Positions 23,272 through 33,966 of a DNA stretch of 64,000 bases are shown one piece after another (position 1 is the first letter of the stretch; the number at the start of each line of letters is the position of its first letter). Origin of the DNA: Tretioscincus oriximinensis (Eukaryota; Chordata; Lepidosauria; Squamata; Gymnophthalmidae); contig JAJVDF010000857.1 in the NCBI GenBank assembly GCA_022410635.1, positions 209,714-273,713 of the forward strand, read 5' to 3'. Under the pieces are notes generated by a model. That model searched no databases, had not been told where the DNA came from, and worked only from the letters and a program-made list of their open reading frames with translations. The translations under genes and the position numbers were made by a program.

Positions 23272-24502
23272 CACGTGAATTAGAGGTACCAAAGGAATGA
23301 AATGAGTGAGAGAAGAAAGGGTGTGAAAAGAGTTGAGGGTTTTTCTTGGTAGCATGAGTTTCTTGCAAGAATAGGATATGAGGTCGGTTGAGTAANAAAA
23401 AGGATTGCATTTTGCNGCGTTTGACCGGGTTGTGGAGGCCTCTGATGTTGAGAGATACTATTCTAAGATCAGCCATNCTNAAAAATGGGGATGATGCAAT
23501 TTGGTCCTGCGATGAAAGAGTAGTGAATTAAGGAGAGAACAAAGAGGAGGCATAAGAACCAAGGAAAGAAAGAAAGTTTAAACTCCCCACCAAACCCGGC
23601 GTAGGAATTAAAGGGATGGCTAAGATACAAGGGGCTACATGAAAGCTAGTCTATAGGCAAGACCAGGTCGGGGGAAGAGCCCACCCGTCTGACCTTCGGA
23701 ATGTACAGTACAATATTCATCCTGGAAAAACATACAAACACTAAACCCAAACCAAGCCCCCACCCCAAACCTTTAGGAAAACCCTCACACCCCAACAACC
23801 CCCTGAAAGGACCATCCATTATGGGCTACAGAAAACTGCAGCCGCGGGACGAGAAACGTCACGTCCCACTGGAAGGACCAGGTGAGAGAGGCGCAGCAGG
23901 TAAGTACAGTCAAAATTGATTGCCAGCAGCAACGATTCACGGCGGATGAGAAGATGAGATATAAGGCCATATAGAGATGAGAATGCTTCTGATCAGTCTG
24001 GCCACATGGAGGAAAATAGCAGTAGCTTGAGAAAGCCAGGGAGGCTCTAAANGCANGAAATTTTTAAGAAACCAAAGAGGCCCCAAAGAAGCCTATGCAA
24101 TGATANGAGAACCAGCTTCTGGAACAGTGCAGAGCAGGTTAGACAGGGAGTGGAAGGAGGAGGTTACTTCAGGGGGCTTTTGTTCAGACGATCGCGTTGA
24201 AACATCGCTGGGATGCGTTTTGGAAGCGGATCTCAAAGAGATGAGGAGNGATGAGGCCGTGAAGAAGAAATAGTCTCCCAGCGGGCATTAGATGGGAGGG
24301 CATCAGGTCTTGGCTGATCAGTCATGGTTTGATTAGGTGGTGGGTCAGAAGGAGCAGAGTGTGCCAGGAGGGTAGAGAGAATATATTCTGCTTCTGACAT
24401 ATCGTCCACCCTGAGCAGATGACCAGCTTTGTCAGTGACAAGGAGGTGGCATGGAAAACCCCATCTATATTTGATTGAGTGTTGTCTCAAGTGGGTAGTG
24501 AC
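23272..24502. repeat. Second unit of 1.23-kb tandem duplication inside the L1
   Basis: Copy of 22040-23270, joined to it by a single N at 23271. Sharing even the ambiguous bases points to a consensus or assembly duplication rather than an ancient biological one. Confidence 0.97.
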
Positions 24503-25084
24503 ATTCTTGAAAGATTTCCGGTGGAGGAGGACCTCCGGAGGGAGGTCCTGGTATAGCTGGATGGGGGTTCCATTAAAGTGTATATTGGATCCAGCCTTAG
24601 CCAGGGTTTGGAAGACCAGGGTTTTGAGAGAAAATCTTTCAGAAGCGATGNCTATATCCCTGGGAGGTTTATCTGAAGGTGGCCGTGCCCTAGTACTGCG
24701 ATGGGCANGGGTGATGTCCAGGAGGTCAAGCTGGCGGTCCGGAAGCACCGTGTTAAACCAGGAAATGATGAATTTGGGCATGGAGGGGCCCTCCACCCCT
24801 TCGGGAAAGCCCCTGAGANGGATGTTGTTTCTGCGAACNCTCCCCTGGAGGTCCAGCACTGCATCCTGTAGGCGTTGAACTTGACCTTGCAGTATGTTAG
24901 TGTCCTGTCTTACTTCTGCTGCTTGGTCAAAAGCTGCTGAGGCAGTCTCCTTGATTTCAGTAAGGGACTCCGAAAGCTCCCCAATCTGATTACTGAGTTG
25001 GTGAAGCATGTCCTTGCATTCGTCCCTCATTGTTTGACGGAGCTGTGAGACCAGATCAAAAAAATCCATTCTTGGACCCCCCAA
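24233..25084 (-). CDS. L1 ORF1 protein (RNA-binding chaperone)
   Basis: A 283-codon frame. Residues about 5-80 form a heptad-rich coiled coil, for example LVSQLRQTMRDECKDMLHQL. An RRM-type start RRNNI-LRGFPEG follows at about residue 85, then a carboxy-terminal domain with the stretch FKNVTTHLRQHSIKYRWGFP. This is the trimeric L1 ORF1p layout that coats LINE RNA for retrotransposition. Ns give a few unknown residues. The last about 90 codons are repeated at 23001-23258 because of the tandem duplication. Confidence 0.82.
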   Translation of the reverse strand: MGGPRMDFFDLVSQLRQTMRDECKDMLHQLSNQIGELSESLTEIKETASAAFDQAAEVRQDTNILQGQVQRLQDAVLDLQGXVRRNNIXLRGFPEGVEGPSMPKFIISWFNTVLPDRQLDLLDITXAHRSTRARPPSDKPPRDIXIASERFSLKTLVFQTLAKAGSNIHFNGTPIQLYQDLPPEVLLHRKSFKNVTTHLRQHSIKYRWGFPCHLLVTDKAGHLLRVDDMSEAEYILSTLLAHSAPSDPPPNQTMTDQPRPDALPSNARWETISSSRPHXSSSL

Positions 25085-25985
25085 GTCTTGTGGGGGNGGG
25101 AAGCCCCCCCTGGGGGAGAGCTGGAAGAATCTCTGGAGGCCACTGAATCGGGGGTGTGTGTGAGTTTGGAGCAGGCGCCATGTTTAGTGTAGCAAANGCT
25201 GATGGGCCCTGCTGCTTTTCAGCGGCTTTTTTTGGTGTTTTGCGAGGGGGTGGCGTGGTGAAGATCGGGTGGGAGCTGACCCAAGAGAGGTGGGGAGACC
25301 GACCTGTCCAAGGCTGTAGAGGTTGCCAGAGCTGAGGTGAGAAATTGGCCAAAATTTAAGCTGTGAGGACGGAGCCACGGAATTCTCGACCGTCCGTTAC
25401 CCACGCATGCGCCCTCCTCTTTCCACCATTTATGAAAATGTATTTTAAAAAGTGTGAAAAGTGGACATTTAAAAAGAACATCTCCTCACAAGGAACAAAG
25501 CAAGTAACCGTACAGTCGCTCAGCTTAACAAAAAGCAGGAACAAACTAGGGAAAGTTCTGAAAAGCAGAAGAGTCCATGTGTATTAAGCCCAATGACTCT
25601 CTGGGGCAATTACCAGCAATAATTTCCTTCTCAGCTGCCGTTTCTGCTGGAGTGAGGAGTTAATATGTAAAACTGAAATCTAGTTCAAACCTACATTTTA
25701 AAATGTTTTTTAAAATTATTCTGTTATATAAAACAGAGTTGCTTTATATTGTTTGGCTTTTTTTACATACTTTTATTTGAAAATAAATACACAGTGGAAT
25801 ACAGATCAACTTAATTGCAAAGATACAGGTCGTCCTTTTCCAGCACACCAAATACAATTTTCTTATTTTCTTCAGATAACTAGCTTAATATTCAGAGGCC
25901 ATTAATATTTTTCAAATTTTCCTGCCACTGATTCCTAAATATGCAACTCCCACTCACTAAATCAGATTTTAATATTTAATATATA

Positions 25986-26215
25986 ATCATAAAATTATAG
26001 AGTTGGAAGGAACCTCCCTGGCCCGGGGTCCCACCCCCTGCTCAATGCAGGATTCAGTAAAGCATCCCGGACAGATGGCTGCCCAGCCTCCGTTTGGAGA
26101 CTTCCAGCGAAGGCGAACTCACCGCCCTCCTGTGGCAGCCTGTTCCACTGGTTGGTCACCCTTAGGAAGTTTGTTCTGATCTCCAATCTAAATCTCCTCC
26201 CTTGCAGTTTTTATG
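25986..26215 (-). mobile_element. CR1 3' end, ATTCTATG subfamily
   Basis: Starts ATCATAAAATTATAGAGTTG and matches the 2700-3560 copy through CCTCCCTTGCAGTTTTTATG. Confidence 0.8.
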
Positions 26216-26497
26216 CGCTTACATTGAAAGCAAATAAGCATATTCTCAATATCTTACAGAAATATCCTATTAAGGCTACACCCAGTCACAGCAACGATGT
26301 CTAAGTAAGAGGGCTGAACTGGCAGCTCCTGCGACGCAGAGTCGATTCCAACCTGCCTCGCAGCGGCTTTAAGGGGANCCGACAGGTTCAGGTCTGATGG
26401 CTCCGAGCACCCAAATCTCGCTCCTTTTCCGAATGCGGCCTGTCCCAGACCCAGGCTGAAAGGCCTTTTCTCCCAAATCTGTATGCAGTCATTCAAC

Positions 26498-27455
26498 ACA
26501 CGGTGTAAACAACATACAGAAGGAATGTCATTGCGCTTGATGGGGGCCAATAAATTGAAGCTGAATCCAGACAAGACGGAGGTGCTGTGTGTTGGAGCAT
26601 CCCNGGTTCGTGAAGTGGGGAGGCACCCTGTCCTTGGTGGGGTAGAATTACCCTATAAGGGACGGGTGCGAAATCTTGGGGTGCTTCTGGACTCTGCACT
26701 GACACTTGAAAATCAGGTGGAGGCAGTGGCCAGGAGTGCCTNCTTCCAGTGACGTCTGGTTCGCCAGTTANGGCCACTTGCGAACAAGGATGATTTAGCC
26801 ACAGTCATCCATGCTCTGGTAACTTCCAGGCTGGACTACTGTAATGCGCTCTATCTGGGGCTGCCCTTGAAAACGGTTCGGAAGCTACAGCTGGTGCAGA
26901 ATGCAGCCGCTAGACTGCTGACAGGGACAGCTGGCCGGACACACATCACACCGGTCTTGAAAGAGCTGCACTGGCTGCCCATCCGCTACCGAGCCCAATT
27001 CAAGGTTTTGACTTTAACTTACAAGGCCCTAAATAACTTGGGCCCCAAATANCTAAAGGAANGCCTTCTTCCATACCAACCTGCCCGTGCCTTAAGATCT
27101 GCAGGGGAGGCCCTCCTGGTGGTACCACCCCTTTCAACAGCCAGTGGAGTGGGAACCCGGGTTAGGGCCTTCTCAGTGGTTGCCCCTCATTTTTGGAACA
27201 GTCTCCCCCTCGAGGTGCGTCTATCATCATCATTGTATGGTCCTTGAAGGTCCTTGAAGGTCCATTGTATGGTCCTTAGAAGGTCCTTGAAGACGCACCT
27301 CTTTTGCCTGGCCTTTGGCTATCCCTACTTTTAATATTGTTTTATACTTTTTTAATTTTTGTAGTGAGGTTGTAATGTTTTTGGCGCCCTGAGACCTTCG
27401 GGTATAGGGCGGGGTATAAGTATAAATAAATAAATAAATAATAAATACTAACAGG
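26498..27455 (+). mobile_element. L2-clade LINE, 3' part of ORF2 and 3' end
   Basis: The frame contains KLKLNPDKTEVLCVG, then, after a break, LQLVQNAAARLLTGTAGRTH and LKELHWLPIRYRAQFKVLTL, the classic end of L2/Maui-type RT. The 3' end reads CCTGAGACCTTCGGGTATAG followed by an (AAATA)n tail. A small duplication of GGTCCTTGAA units sits at 27238-27295. It is 5'-truncated and interrupted by frameshifts. Confidence 0.8.
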
Positions 27456-27529
27456 AACAACTAATAAAATACAATTGCTGAAGAAAATTAAACAGGTGAC
27501 AGTATCGAAAGAGGCAGCAGCCATTTCAA

Positions 27530-28930
27530 GGAATGGTGCCTTGCAAAAGTGTCCACACCCCTTGGATTTTTCCACATTTTTTCATGTTACACTCACANAC
27601 CTAAAGGCCTTTTTGGATTTTGTGAGATAGACCAGCACAAAATAGCAAGTGTGCGTGAAGTGAAAAGGAAATGAGACGTGGTTTCAAGTTCATCTTTCAC
27701 TGCAAGCCTTTGGGGGTCTGCGGCTGCCAGCTTTGCTCACCTAGATTTGCTCATCCCCCTTTCAAAACAGCTCAAGCTCAGTCGGATTAAAGGCAGAGCG
27801 TCTGCGGAGAGCAATTTTCAAGACTTGCCAAGAGATTCTGAATACTTGGAATACTGTGTACANTTCGGGTCACATCTCACAAAGGGTATTGTGGAAGAAT
27901 GACCAAGGGTCTGGAGCACCTCCCTTATGAAATCCGGGTGCAACGTCTGGGCCTCTTCAGCCTTGAAAGACAGTGTTTGAGAGGAGACCTAATTGAAGTG
28001 TGTAAAATCATGCATGGGATCGACAGGGTGAATAGAGAAAAAATGTTTTCTCTATCACACAACACCAGGACAAGAGGTCATTTCCTTGAAACTGATGGAC
28101 AGAAGAGTGAGAACAGACAAAGGAAAGTATTTTTTCACCCAGAGAGTCATCAGCCTGTGGAATTGACTTCCAGAAGAGGTGGTGGGTAGCTCACAGCTTG
28201 AATAACTTTAAGACAGGACTAGACTGGTTNATGGACACCGAGGGTATAAATAGCTTCAGTGATGAATGTCGTGATGCTGCCTCCAGGATGGAGCAACAGG
28301 CGGGATTCCTGAAATGCCGTTTGCAGGGTGTTGAGAACAGTTGAAGATTTGGCCTTCTTCTGCTCCAGACGGCCCATGTGCCATTGGTGGGCCCCTGGGT
28401 GGGGCAGAAGGATGGGCTAGGTGGGCTCCAGCCCCACCCAGCAAAGTTCCTCATGCACAGGCCTTGATCTGAGCCACGCCAGGCAGGTCTGCCTGTACGC
28501 TTAGGGCTGTTGCCCTGCTGGGAGGTGAACCTCCTGCCTCCAGTCTTTTGCGGCTTCTGACAGGTGTTGCAGATTCAGCTCCAGCCATCTCCCCATCGAC
28601 TCTGACCAGCTTCCCTGCCCCGCTTGAAGAACGGCATCCCCACAGCCCGATGCTGCCGCCACCACGTTTTATGGGGGGGACGTTGTGCAACTTCTCCTCC
28701 ACACAGAGCATTTNGTGTTTAGGCCAGAAAGTCCAACTTTGGTTTCATTGGACCAGAGCCGCCCCTTCTACCTGTCTGCTGCCACGCGGCTTGTGGCAGA
28801 CGTCAAGCAGCCCCCCCTTCCTGCCACCCTCGTAAAGAGCAGATTTGTGGACTAACCGTTACCCCTGGGCAGATCCTCCCATAGATACTCCTCCAGAGTG
28901 ACCCTGGGTTTCTTGGCTGCTTCTCAGATT
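27530..28930 (-). mobile_element. Tc1/mariner transposon relic, split by a CR1 insertion
   Basis: 27530-27837 begins GTGCCTTGCAAAAGTGTCCA, the well-known Tc1-like terminus of fish, frog and lizard elements, and runs into the transposase end. 28449-28930 continues the same element on the other side of a CR1 copy, with the transposase-derived stretch matching HHGGGSIMLW-type coding in reverse. Many substitutions and stops show it is inactive. Confidence 0.75.
27838..28448 (+). mobile_element. CR1 LINE 3' fragment nested in the Tc1 relic
   Basis: Encodes degraded RT carboxy-terminus (LPYEIRVQRLGLFSLE, RVNREKMFSLSHNTRTRG) followed by the typical 3' UTR. Both ends abut sequence that joins into one Tc1 element. 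Confidence 0.8.
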
Positions 28931-29195
28931 CATTTATTCATTTATTTATTTGTACTTATATCCTGCCCTATACTCGAAGGTCTCAGGGTGGCCAACCACA
29001 GGGTGGTGCACATAGTTTTTGTTGCCTTCTCCACAACAGAGCCCCTGTGAAGCAGGTGGGGCTGAGAGAGTTCTAAAGAACTGTGACTGGCCCAAGGTCA
29101 NTCAGCTGTCTTAATGCAGNACAGAAACAGGAGACTACCNGGTAGGAGTCCAACACTCTAACCACTACACCGTACTGGTTCTCTCCCTCAATGCT
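28929..29195 (-). mobile_element. tRNA-derived SINE (family 1) with L2-type 3' tail
   Basis: In reverse: the head AACCAGTACGGTGTAGTGGT, body with GTGACCTTGGGCCAGTCACA type sequence, then GGCCACCCTGAGACCTTCGA and a (AAATAAAT)n tail. The last part is shared with the L2 element at 27320-27450. Confidence 0.8.
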
Positions 29196-29229
29196 CTCCA
29201 TTCAGGGCCTGCCATAGCCTACACGAAGA

Positions 29230-29475
29230 CCATAAAGGGTCTGAATGGGGCTAGAGCCCACCTACTGCACCTGGGCAGANGAGGCAAAACCCTCCCCTGT
29301 TCCTCTCTCCTTGCAAGTGGCACTTCAGGAATACGGCCTGTTGGTCCACCCCAGCGGCAGCACCAAGAAATCCACCCTTGGCTTCCATGAACTTGTCCAA
29401 TCCTGTCTTCAAGCTACCCAGTCGTTATCCTGCCGNCACCACCTCTTCTGGAAATCCATCACCCTTTGTGAAGCT
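29230..29475 (-). mobile_element. CR1 3' fragment at the edge of the GC-rich island
   Basis: Reverse CR1 3' UTR containing CTTCAGGAATACGGCCTGTT and CCACCTCTTCTGGAAATCC. It ends where CpG density rises. Confidence 0.65.
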
Positions 29476-29479
29476 ACCC

Positions 29480-30950
29480 AAGGGCAGGGCCCTATTGCGA
29501 GGGGCGGCGCAGCAGGGGGGCCACGGCAGCCGCCAGCCCCTCCCCTTTCCCCAAAATGCGCCTCGTGCGTACCTAAGGCGCGTCCAGGGGGGTCCCAGGG
29601 CCCCGTCTCAGGGCCCCCGCCGCGCATCGCCACCTCATCGCGAGGGCTGCTCCCCAAACAGTCCTGCGGCTTCCCCGTTCGGCAGGGGACGCGGGAGGAG
29701 CCCCAGCGCACCCAAGGCGCCTCCGCCCCGCAGGCCTCTCCCAGGCTTCCCTCTCCCAGGCTCCCTCCCCCGCGCGCGGGGATGGCGGGATGGGGAGGGG
29801 CCGCCGAGCCTTCGCCCCGAGTCCGCCCCCGCCGCCCCCCCCCCCTGCCCGCGGGGGCCAAGAGAAAACCCCGGGCGGGCCGAGGACGCCTCCCGCCGGC
29901 CCTGCCAGCCCACAGCAGTCCGGGGCGCGGCCGAGGGACCTCCGGGGCGGCTGGAAGCGCGGCGGGGCGGCGGAGGGCGCAGGCTGGGCGGCGGCACCCC
30001 GCAGCCTCGTCTGAGCAGGTGGAGCCGCGGCTGGCTCGAGCGCAGGGGCAGGCGGGGGCCCCGCCCCTTCCAGGGGCCCCAGGGGGGTCTCGCCCCCCTC
30101 CGCCCGGGCCTGTCCCCGGAGAGCGGCCGCTAAGGACGGCAAACCTCGGCGACGCTTCTGCGAGGAGGAGGAGGAGNNNNNNNNNNNNNNNNNNNNNNNN
30201 NNNNNNNNNNNNNNNNNNNNNNNNNNNNNNNNNNNNNNNNNNNNNNNNNNNNNNNNNNNNNNNNNNNNNNNNNNNNNNNNNNNNNNNNNNNNNNNNNNNN
30301 NNNNNNNNNNNNNNNNNNNNNNNNNNNNNNNNNNNNNNNNNNNNNNNNNNNNNNNNNNNNNNNNNNNNNNNNNNNNNNNNNNNNNNNNNNNNNNNNNNNN
30401 NNNNNNNNNNNNNNNNNNNNNNNNNNNNNNNNNNNNNNNNNNNNNNNNNNNNNNNNNNNNNNNNNNNNNNNNNNNNNNNNNNNNNNNNNCCTTGGGGGCC
30501 CCCGCGACCCGCCCCGGGGCTCCTTGCCGGTCCTGCGGCCGTGGCAGCGAAGGCGGCCAGCGCCGACTGCCGAGCCCGGAGGCTGCCGGAAAGGTTCGAC
30601 GGCCGCTGGGCGCTTTTATGGCTTCCGGAGGGAATTTCCCCGCCGCTGCAGAACGAAAGGAGGAACGCCTCGTTCCCTGGAGCGGCGCCGGGGAGTCCCG
30701 GGGGCAACAGGGCGGGGAGGCGCCTGGAGCGCGCGGCCGGGCGCGGGCGGGCTGCGGGCGGGCTGCGGCCTCGCGCAGGTGCCTCCGGTGCAACCCCGCG
30801 GCAGGCGGCGCCCATCCCCGCCGCCGCTTTCCCGGCCCGGACGGCCCCGGGGCCCCGCCTGCGCGGTCTCTGGCCCCGCTCCAGCCCCCGGGCGCTCCCG
30901 GAGCCTTTTTCTGGGTCACCCCTCGGTCTAGGAGCCCGCCAACCACATGC
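29480..30950. promoter_or_regulatory. Large GC-rich CpG island, interrupted by an assembly gap
   Basis: Very GC-rich, CpG-dense sequence on both sides of the gap at 30177-30489. A perfect kappaB site, GGGAATTTCC, lies at 30630-30639 beside an ETS-like CTTCCGG. Long overlapping frames on both strands are what random GC-rich DNA gives, and none has recognisable homology. It lies about 8 kb upstream of IL7 exon 2, so it is a plausible location for the IL7 promoter and exon 1, but this is inference. Confidence 0.45.
30177..30489. other. Assembly gap (313 N)
   Basis: An unbroken run of N inside the GC-rich island, immediately after a GAG/GGA trinucleotide run. Extreme GC and simple repeats probably prevented assembly. 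Confidence 0.99.
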
Positions 30951-31040
30951 TAGGGTAGGCTACGGCAGGCCCCGGGTGGGTCCTGCCATGGTCTATGCTG
31001 GCGTGCGCACGGCCAAGCTCTGCCCCGGGTTGGGACCCAG
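30940..31040. repeat. Hairpin repeat H1 at the edge of the GC-rich island
   Basis: CTAGGGTAGGCTACGGCAGG pairs with TCCTGCCATGGTCTATGCTG. Confidence 0.7.
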
Positions 31041-31224
31041 AAGAAGCCTCCGCGTGGTTGGGGCCAAAGGCGGGTTTCACAGAATTCCAGCCCTGTTGGG
31101 TCCCCGCGGAGCCTCGCCGTGGAATGGAAGGCCGCCGCCCGCAGGCTGGTGTAGGCAATGGCAGGCTAGCGGTGCCCCAGGAGGAGCAGGCAGTGAAGGC
31201 GCTGTGGCATCCGGTTTTCAAGGT

Positions 31225-31350
31225 AGCCTTTCAGATTCTGCCCCGGGCTGCCCAGGGGCCATTGGGGGCCTCCGTCTGAGACAGAAGGCTGGACTAGGTG
31301 GGCTCCAGCCCCATGCAGCAGGGGCCCCCTTAAGTTCTTCTATGCTCTAG
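31225..31350 (+). mobile_element. CR1 3' tail fragment
   Basis: CTGAGACAGAAGGCTGGACT to TTAAGTTCTTCTATGCTC matches the CR1 tail. Confidence 0.6.
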
Positions 31351-31660
31351 GGTTCCCTTACTGGAATATCTGCCTCTCCGCCAGTCCGCCCACCCGCCTG
31401 CACCGCTGAAGGAGCAGCCTTGCCCAGGAAAGCGCCTCCTGCGCCCCCCAGACCCCCTGGCTAGGATGCTCTGAGCCCGGGCTAACCTGGCTGCGTCTTT
31501 GAAATCGAGAACCCAAAGTTGAGGTTGCGAATGCTGACAGGAGTGAAACAGAATGTGGGAAACTGCAAGTGATGCCCAGGGTCGCTTCCAGCAAGCCAGT
31601 GCAGGGCCCCATTGTGCTCATCCACATGCCTTGTAGGNTATGGCAGGCCCCATGTGGATA

Positions 31661-31898
31661 GAGCCAGTTTGGTGTAGCGGTTAGAGTGCTGGACTCTCAT
31701 CTGGTCGTCTCCCGGTTCGATTCTCCACTCCTCCGTGAAAGCCAGCGGGGTGACCTTGGGCCACAGTTCTTTAAAACTCCCTCAGCCCCACCTACTTCAC
31801 AGGGTGTCTGTTGTGGAGAAAGGAACAAAAGTTCTGTGCACCACTCTATGGTTGGCCGCCATATAAGAATAAATAAACACATAAATAAATAAATAAAG
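31661..31898 (+). mobile_element. tRNA-derived SINE (family 1)
   Basis: Head GGTGTAGCGGTTAGAGTGCT with box B GGTTCGATTC, body GGGTGACCTTGGGCCACAGT, tail (AAATA)n. It appears to interrupt a hairpin repeat (31612-31660 and 31899-31930). Confidence 0.82.
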
Positions 31899-32039
31899 TA
31901 GCAAACCCCTATTCCAAGTGAAGAGTCCAGAGCAGGGGAAGTTTTTTCCTTCTTCTGCTTGAGAAGGTGCATCTAGTGGGCCNCTGGGTGAGGGAGGAGG
32001 CTGAACTAGGGGGGCGACTNTGGCTCTTCTTAGGCTTTT

Positions 32040-32400
32040 TGGGTGAATGTCATGANCAGCCCTGTATTGCAGAGCTGTGAGCTCTCAGATAAGGAATTTG
32101 AGGCTGATATCAATCCTTAAGATCCANTCCCTGATGAGGCCGCTGGTTCAGATCAGCAGCCAGAGCTAAGTATATAAACCAGCTGCTCAAGGCTGTACCT
32201 TGCTAGAAGCAATTTGACCAATATCTGCTGAAAGAGTTTGAAACTTCTGTGTGTTTTGACCCTGGACTGTATCTGACCTTCTTCCGACGGTTTTGTTCTC
32301 TCTTTGGATTTGACCTTGGCTGACTCTTGTCTATTCTCCTGTTTTATCCTTTTGCTGGTAACTCTAATGTGGGACTGATTGTGCCACAGGAGTTTTAGAA
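32040..32400 (+). mobile_element. Possible LTR (Gypsy-like) remnant
   Basis: TATATAAACC TATA-like box at about 32171, followed by pyrimidine-rich TTTTGACCCTGGACTGTATC and repeated GACCTT words typical of reptile LTR transcripts. No flanking coding region or clear LTR ends were found. Confidence 0.3.
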
Positions 32401-32825
32401 CTGATCTGTGGACTGCAGTCCCAGTACATTCAGCCACCCAGCCCAGTTTGCATCCGGCTCGCTTCCCTCTAGCTTTAGAGCTGCTGCCTGGGGAAAACCA
32501 GCTACCTGCCCTGGGACGTGACCGTGGAGGCATCGATACCACGGACACCTTAGGCAGAAGCAGCTTGAGGTGGCCAGTACAGAAAAAGCCCCCGTGGTCT
32601 TGGAAATACGGTTTCTGTAAGGTAGAAGGGGATGCCTTCGGAGGGCGAGGGTCTGAGGACGTTTGCTCTAAACCCAAATAGACACTGACTGCAGAAGGTG
32701 ATGGATAGACCGTTCCAGGTGTCAAATTCAGCCTGCTATAGCGTACCCTGGCAGGTGGGTAGTCAAGCTCTGTTCTGAATCAGGCGCAGGGCAAATCCTG
32801 ATTTTCCAGCAACTCAGGACCTCAA

Positions 32826-33005
32826 GCAGAGGGTCATTTTGGTGTAGCACGTAGAGCGTTGCTTGTCTCCGGGATCGGTTCCACCCTCCTCCAGGAAGCC
32901 AGCTGGGTGACCTTGGGCAAATCACAGGCCTTTAGAAAGCAACAAAAGCGACGGGTCTCGCCCATGGGGTGTCTTGAGACCTTTGGTGCAGGGCAGGTCC
33001 AGTAA
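32826..33005 (+). mobile_element. tRNA-derived SINE (family 1), diverged
   Basis: GGTGTAGCACGTAGAGCGTT head, GGGTGACCTTGGGCAAATCA body and a TGAGACCTTTGGTGCAGGGC 3' end. Confidence 0.7.
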
Positions 33006-33223
33006 CACCGAGAGACAATCTTTAAAGGTTTGCCAAACAAAAAATATCCATACAAATGCCAAAAGTTCTCTGCAAATGGCTCACTTTTGTCCAAACACTG
33101 TCAATTAAGGACTGGAAAGCATTAGGTATTCAGAAGCATATTTACTCAGCAAATTCACCATGTCTTCTCTTTCCCCTCCTATTGGTTATTTATATGTTTG
33201 CTGACTAGGGGCCACTTTTTGAG

Positions 33224-33350
33224 TTTGGCCATCCACATCCCAGTGTGTACTATGGCTCCTAAGGGGGTCTGCCATGGTCTACATTAGCATGTAGTTGGCA
33301 GGCTCCTGTTCCAGATACAGCCCAGAATAAGGCTCAGTGGGGACAGGACA
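33224..33350. repeat. Hairpin repeat H1
   Basis: CCATCCACATCCCAGTGTGT and GGTCTGCCATGGTCTACATT, ending CCCAGAATAAGGCTCAGTGG. Confidence 0.75.
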
Positions 33351-33364
33351 AAAGAAGGTAAGAA

Positions 33365-33955
33365 GATGAGAGGAGCTCTGCTGAATGAGGCCAGAGCCCA
33401 GCCAGTCCAACCTTCTGCCTCACCTGATGTCCCACCTGTTGTCCTGGGCAGCCTCAAGCAGAAGAAGTCAAAACCCTCAGCTGTTTTTGACTCCCTGCAA
33501 AGGATACTTCAGGAATCCTGCTTGTTGCTCCAGTTTGGAGGCAAGATCGAGAAATCCATCCTGGTAGCTTGTGATCCGCTTGGCTTCCACAAACTTGTCT
33601 AATCCTGTCTTAAAGCTATCCAGGCTGCTAATTACCACCACCTCTTATAGAAGTAAATTCCACAGACCAATGACCTTCTGTATGGAAGAAAAATACTTTC
33701 CCTTCTCTGACCTTTNCCCATCAGCTTCAAGGAATGCCCCTGGTCCTAGTGTTGTGTGATGGAGAAAATGTTTTTTCTCTCTTCATCTTATCCACCCCGT
33801 GCAGGATTTTATACACTTCAATCTGATCACCTCTTAAACTCCGTCTTTCGAGGCTGAAGAGACCCAGATATTGCNTCTGGATTTCCTAAGGGAGCTGCTC
33901 CAGCCCTTTGATCATTCTTGTTGCCCTTTTCTGCACCTTCCCACAGTTCTAGGAC
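33365..33955 (-). mobile_element. CR1 3' fragment
   Basis: Reverse-oriented 3' UTR and RT terminus, diverged, ending against a SINE at 33967. Confidence 0.75.
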
Positions 33956-33966
33956 CACAGTGCGCA

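Larger units (their letters stand above)
18180..25420 (-). mobile_element. Nearly full-length L1-clade LINE
   Basis: On the minus strand, in order: a GC-rich 5' region (about 25420-25085), ORF1, an unusually long inter-ORF spacer, ORF2 with endonuclease, reverse transcriptase and a terminal zinc knuckle, a short 3' UTR and an A-rich end near 18190. Two homopolymer frameshifts and an internal 1.23-kb duplication interrupt it. The family is L1-like rather than CR1 or L2, judged by the ORF1 type and the W-E-C-P zinc knuckle. Element ends are approximate; no target-site duplication was identified. Confidence 0.85.

Noticed and set aside
30617..30780. ATG-initiated frame in the CpG island ending at an AG|gtgcct that could in principle splice to IL7 exon 2 with the right phase
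   Set aside because: Weak donor, a 55-residue Gly/Arg-rich product unlike any signal-peptide start, and no supporting homology. The phase match alone has a one in three chance.
29245..31350. 700-codon plus-strand and 450-codon minus-strand frames
   Set aside because: They run straight through the N gap and GC-rich DNA, where stop codons are rare. They also read through CR1 sequence at the left end, and the translations are low-complexity Pro/Arg/Gly.
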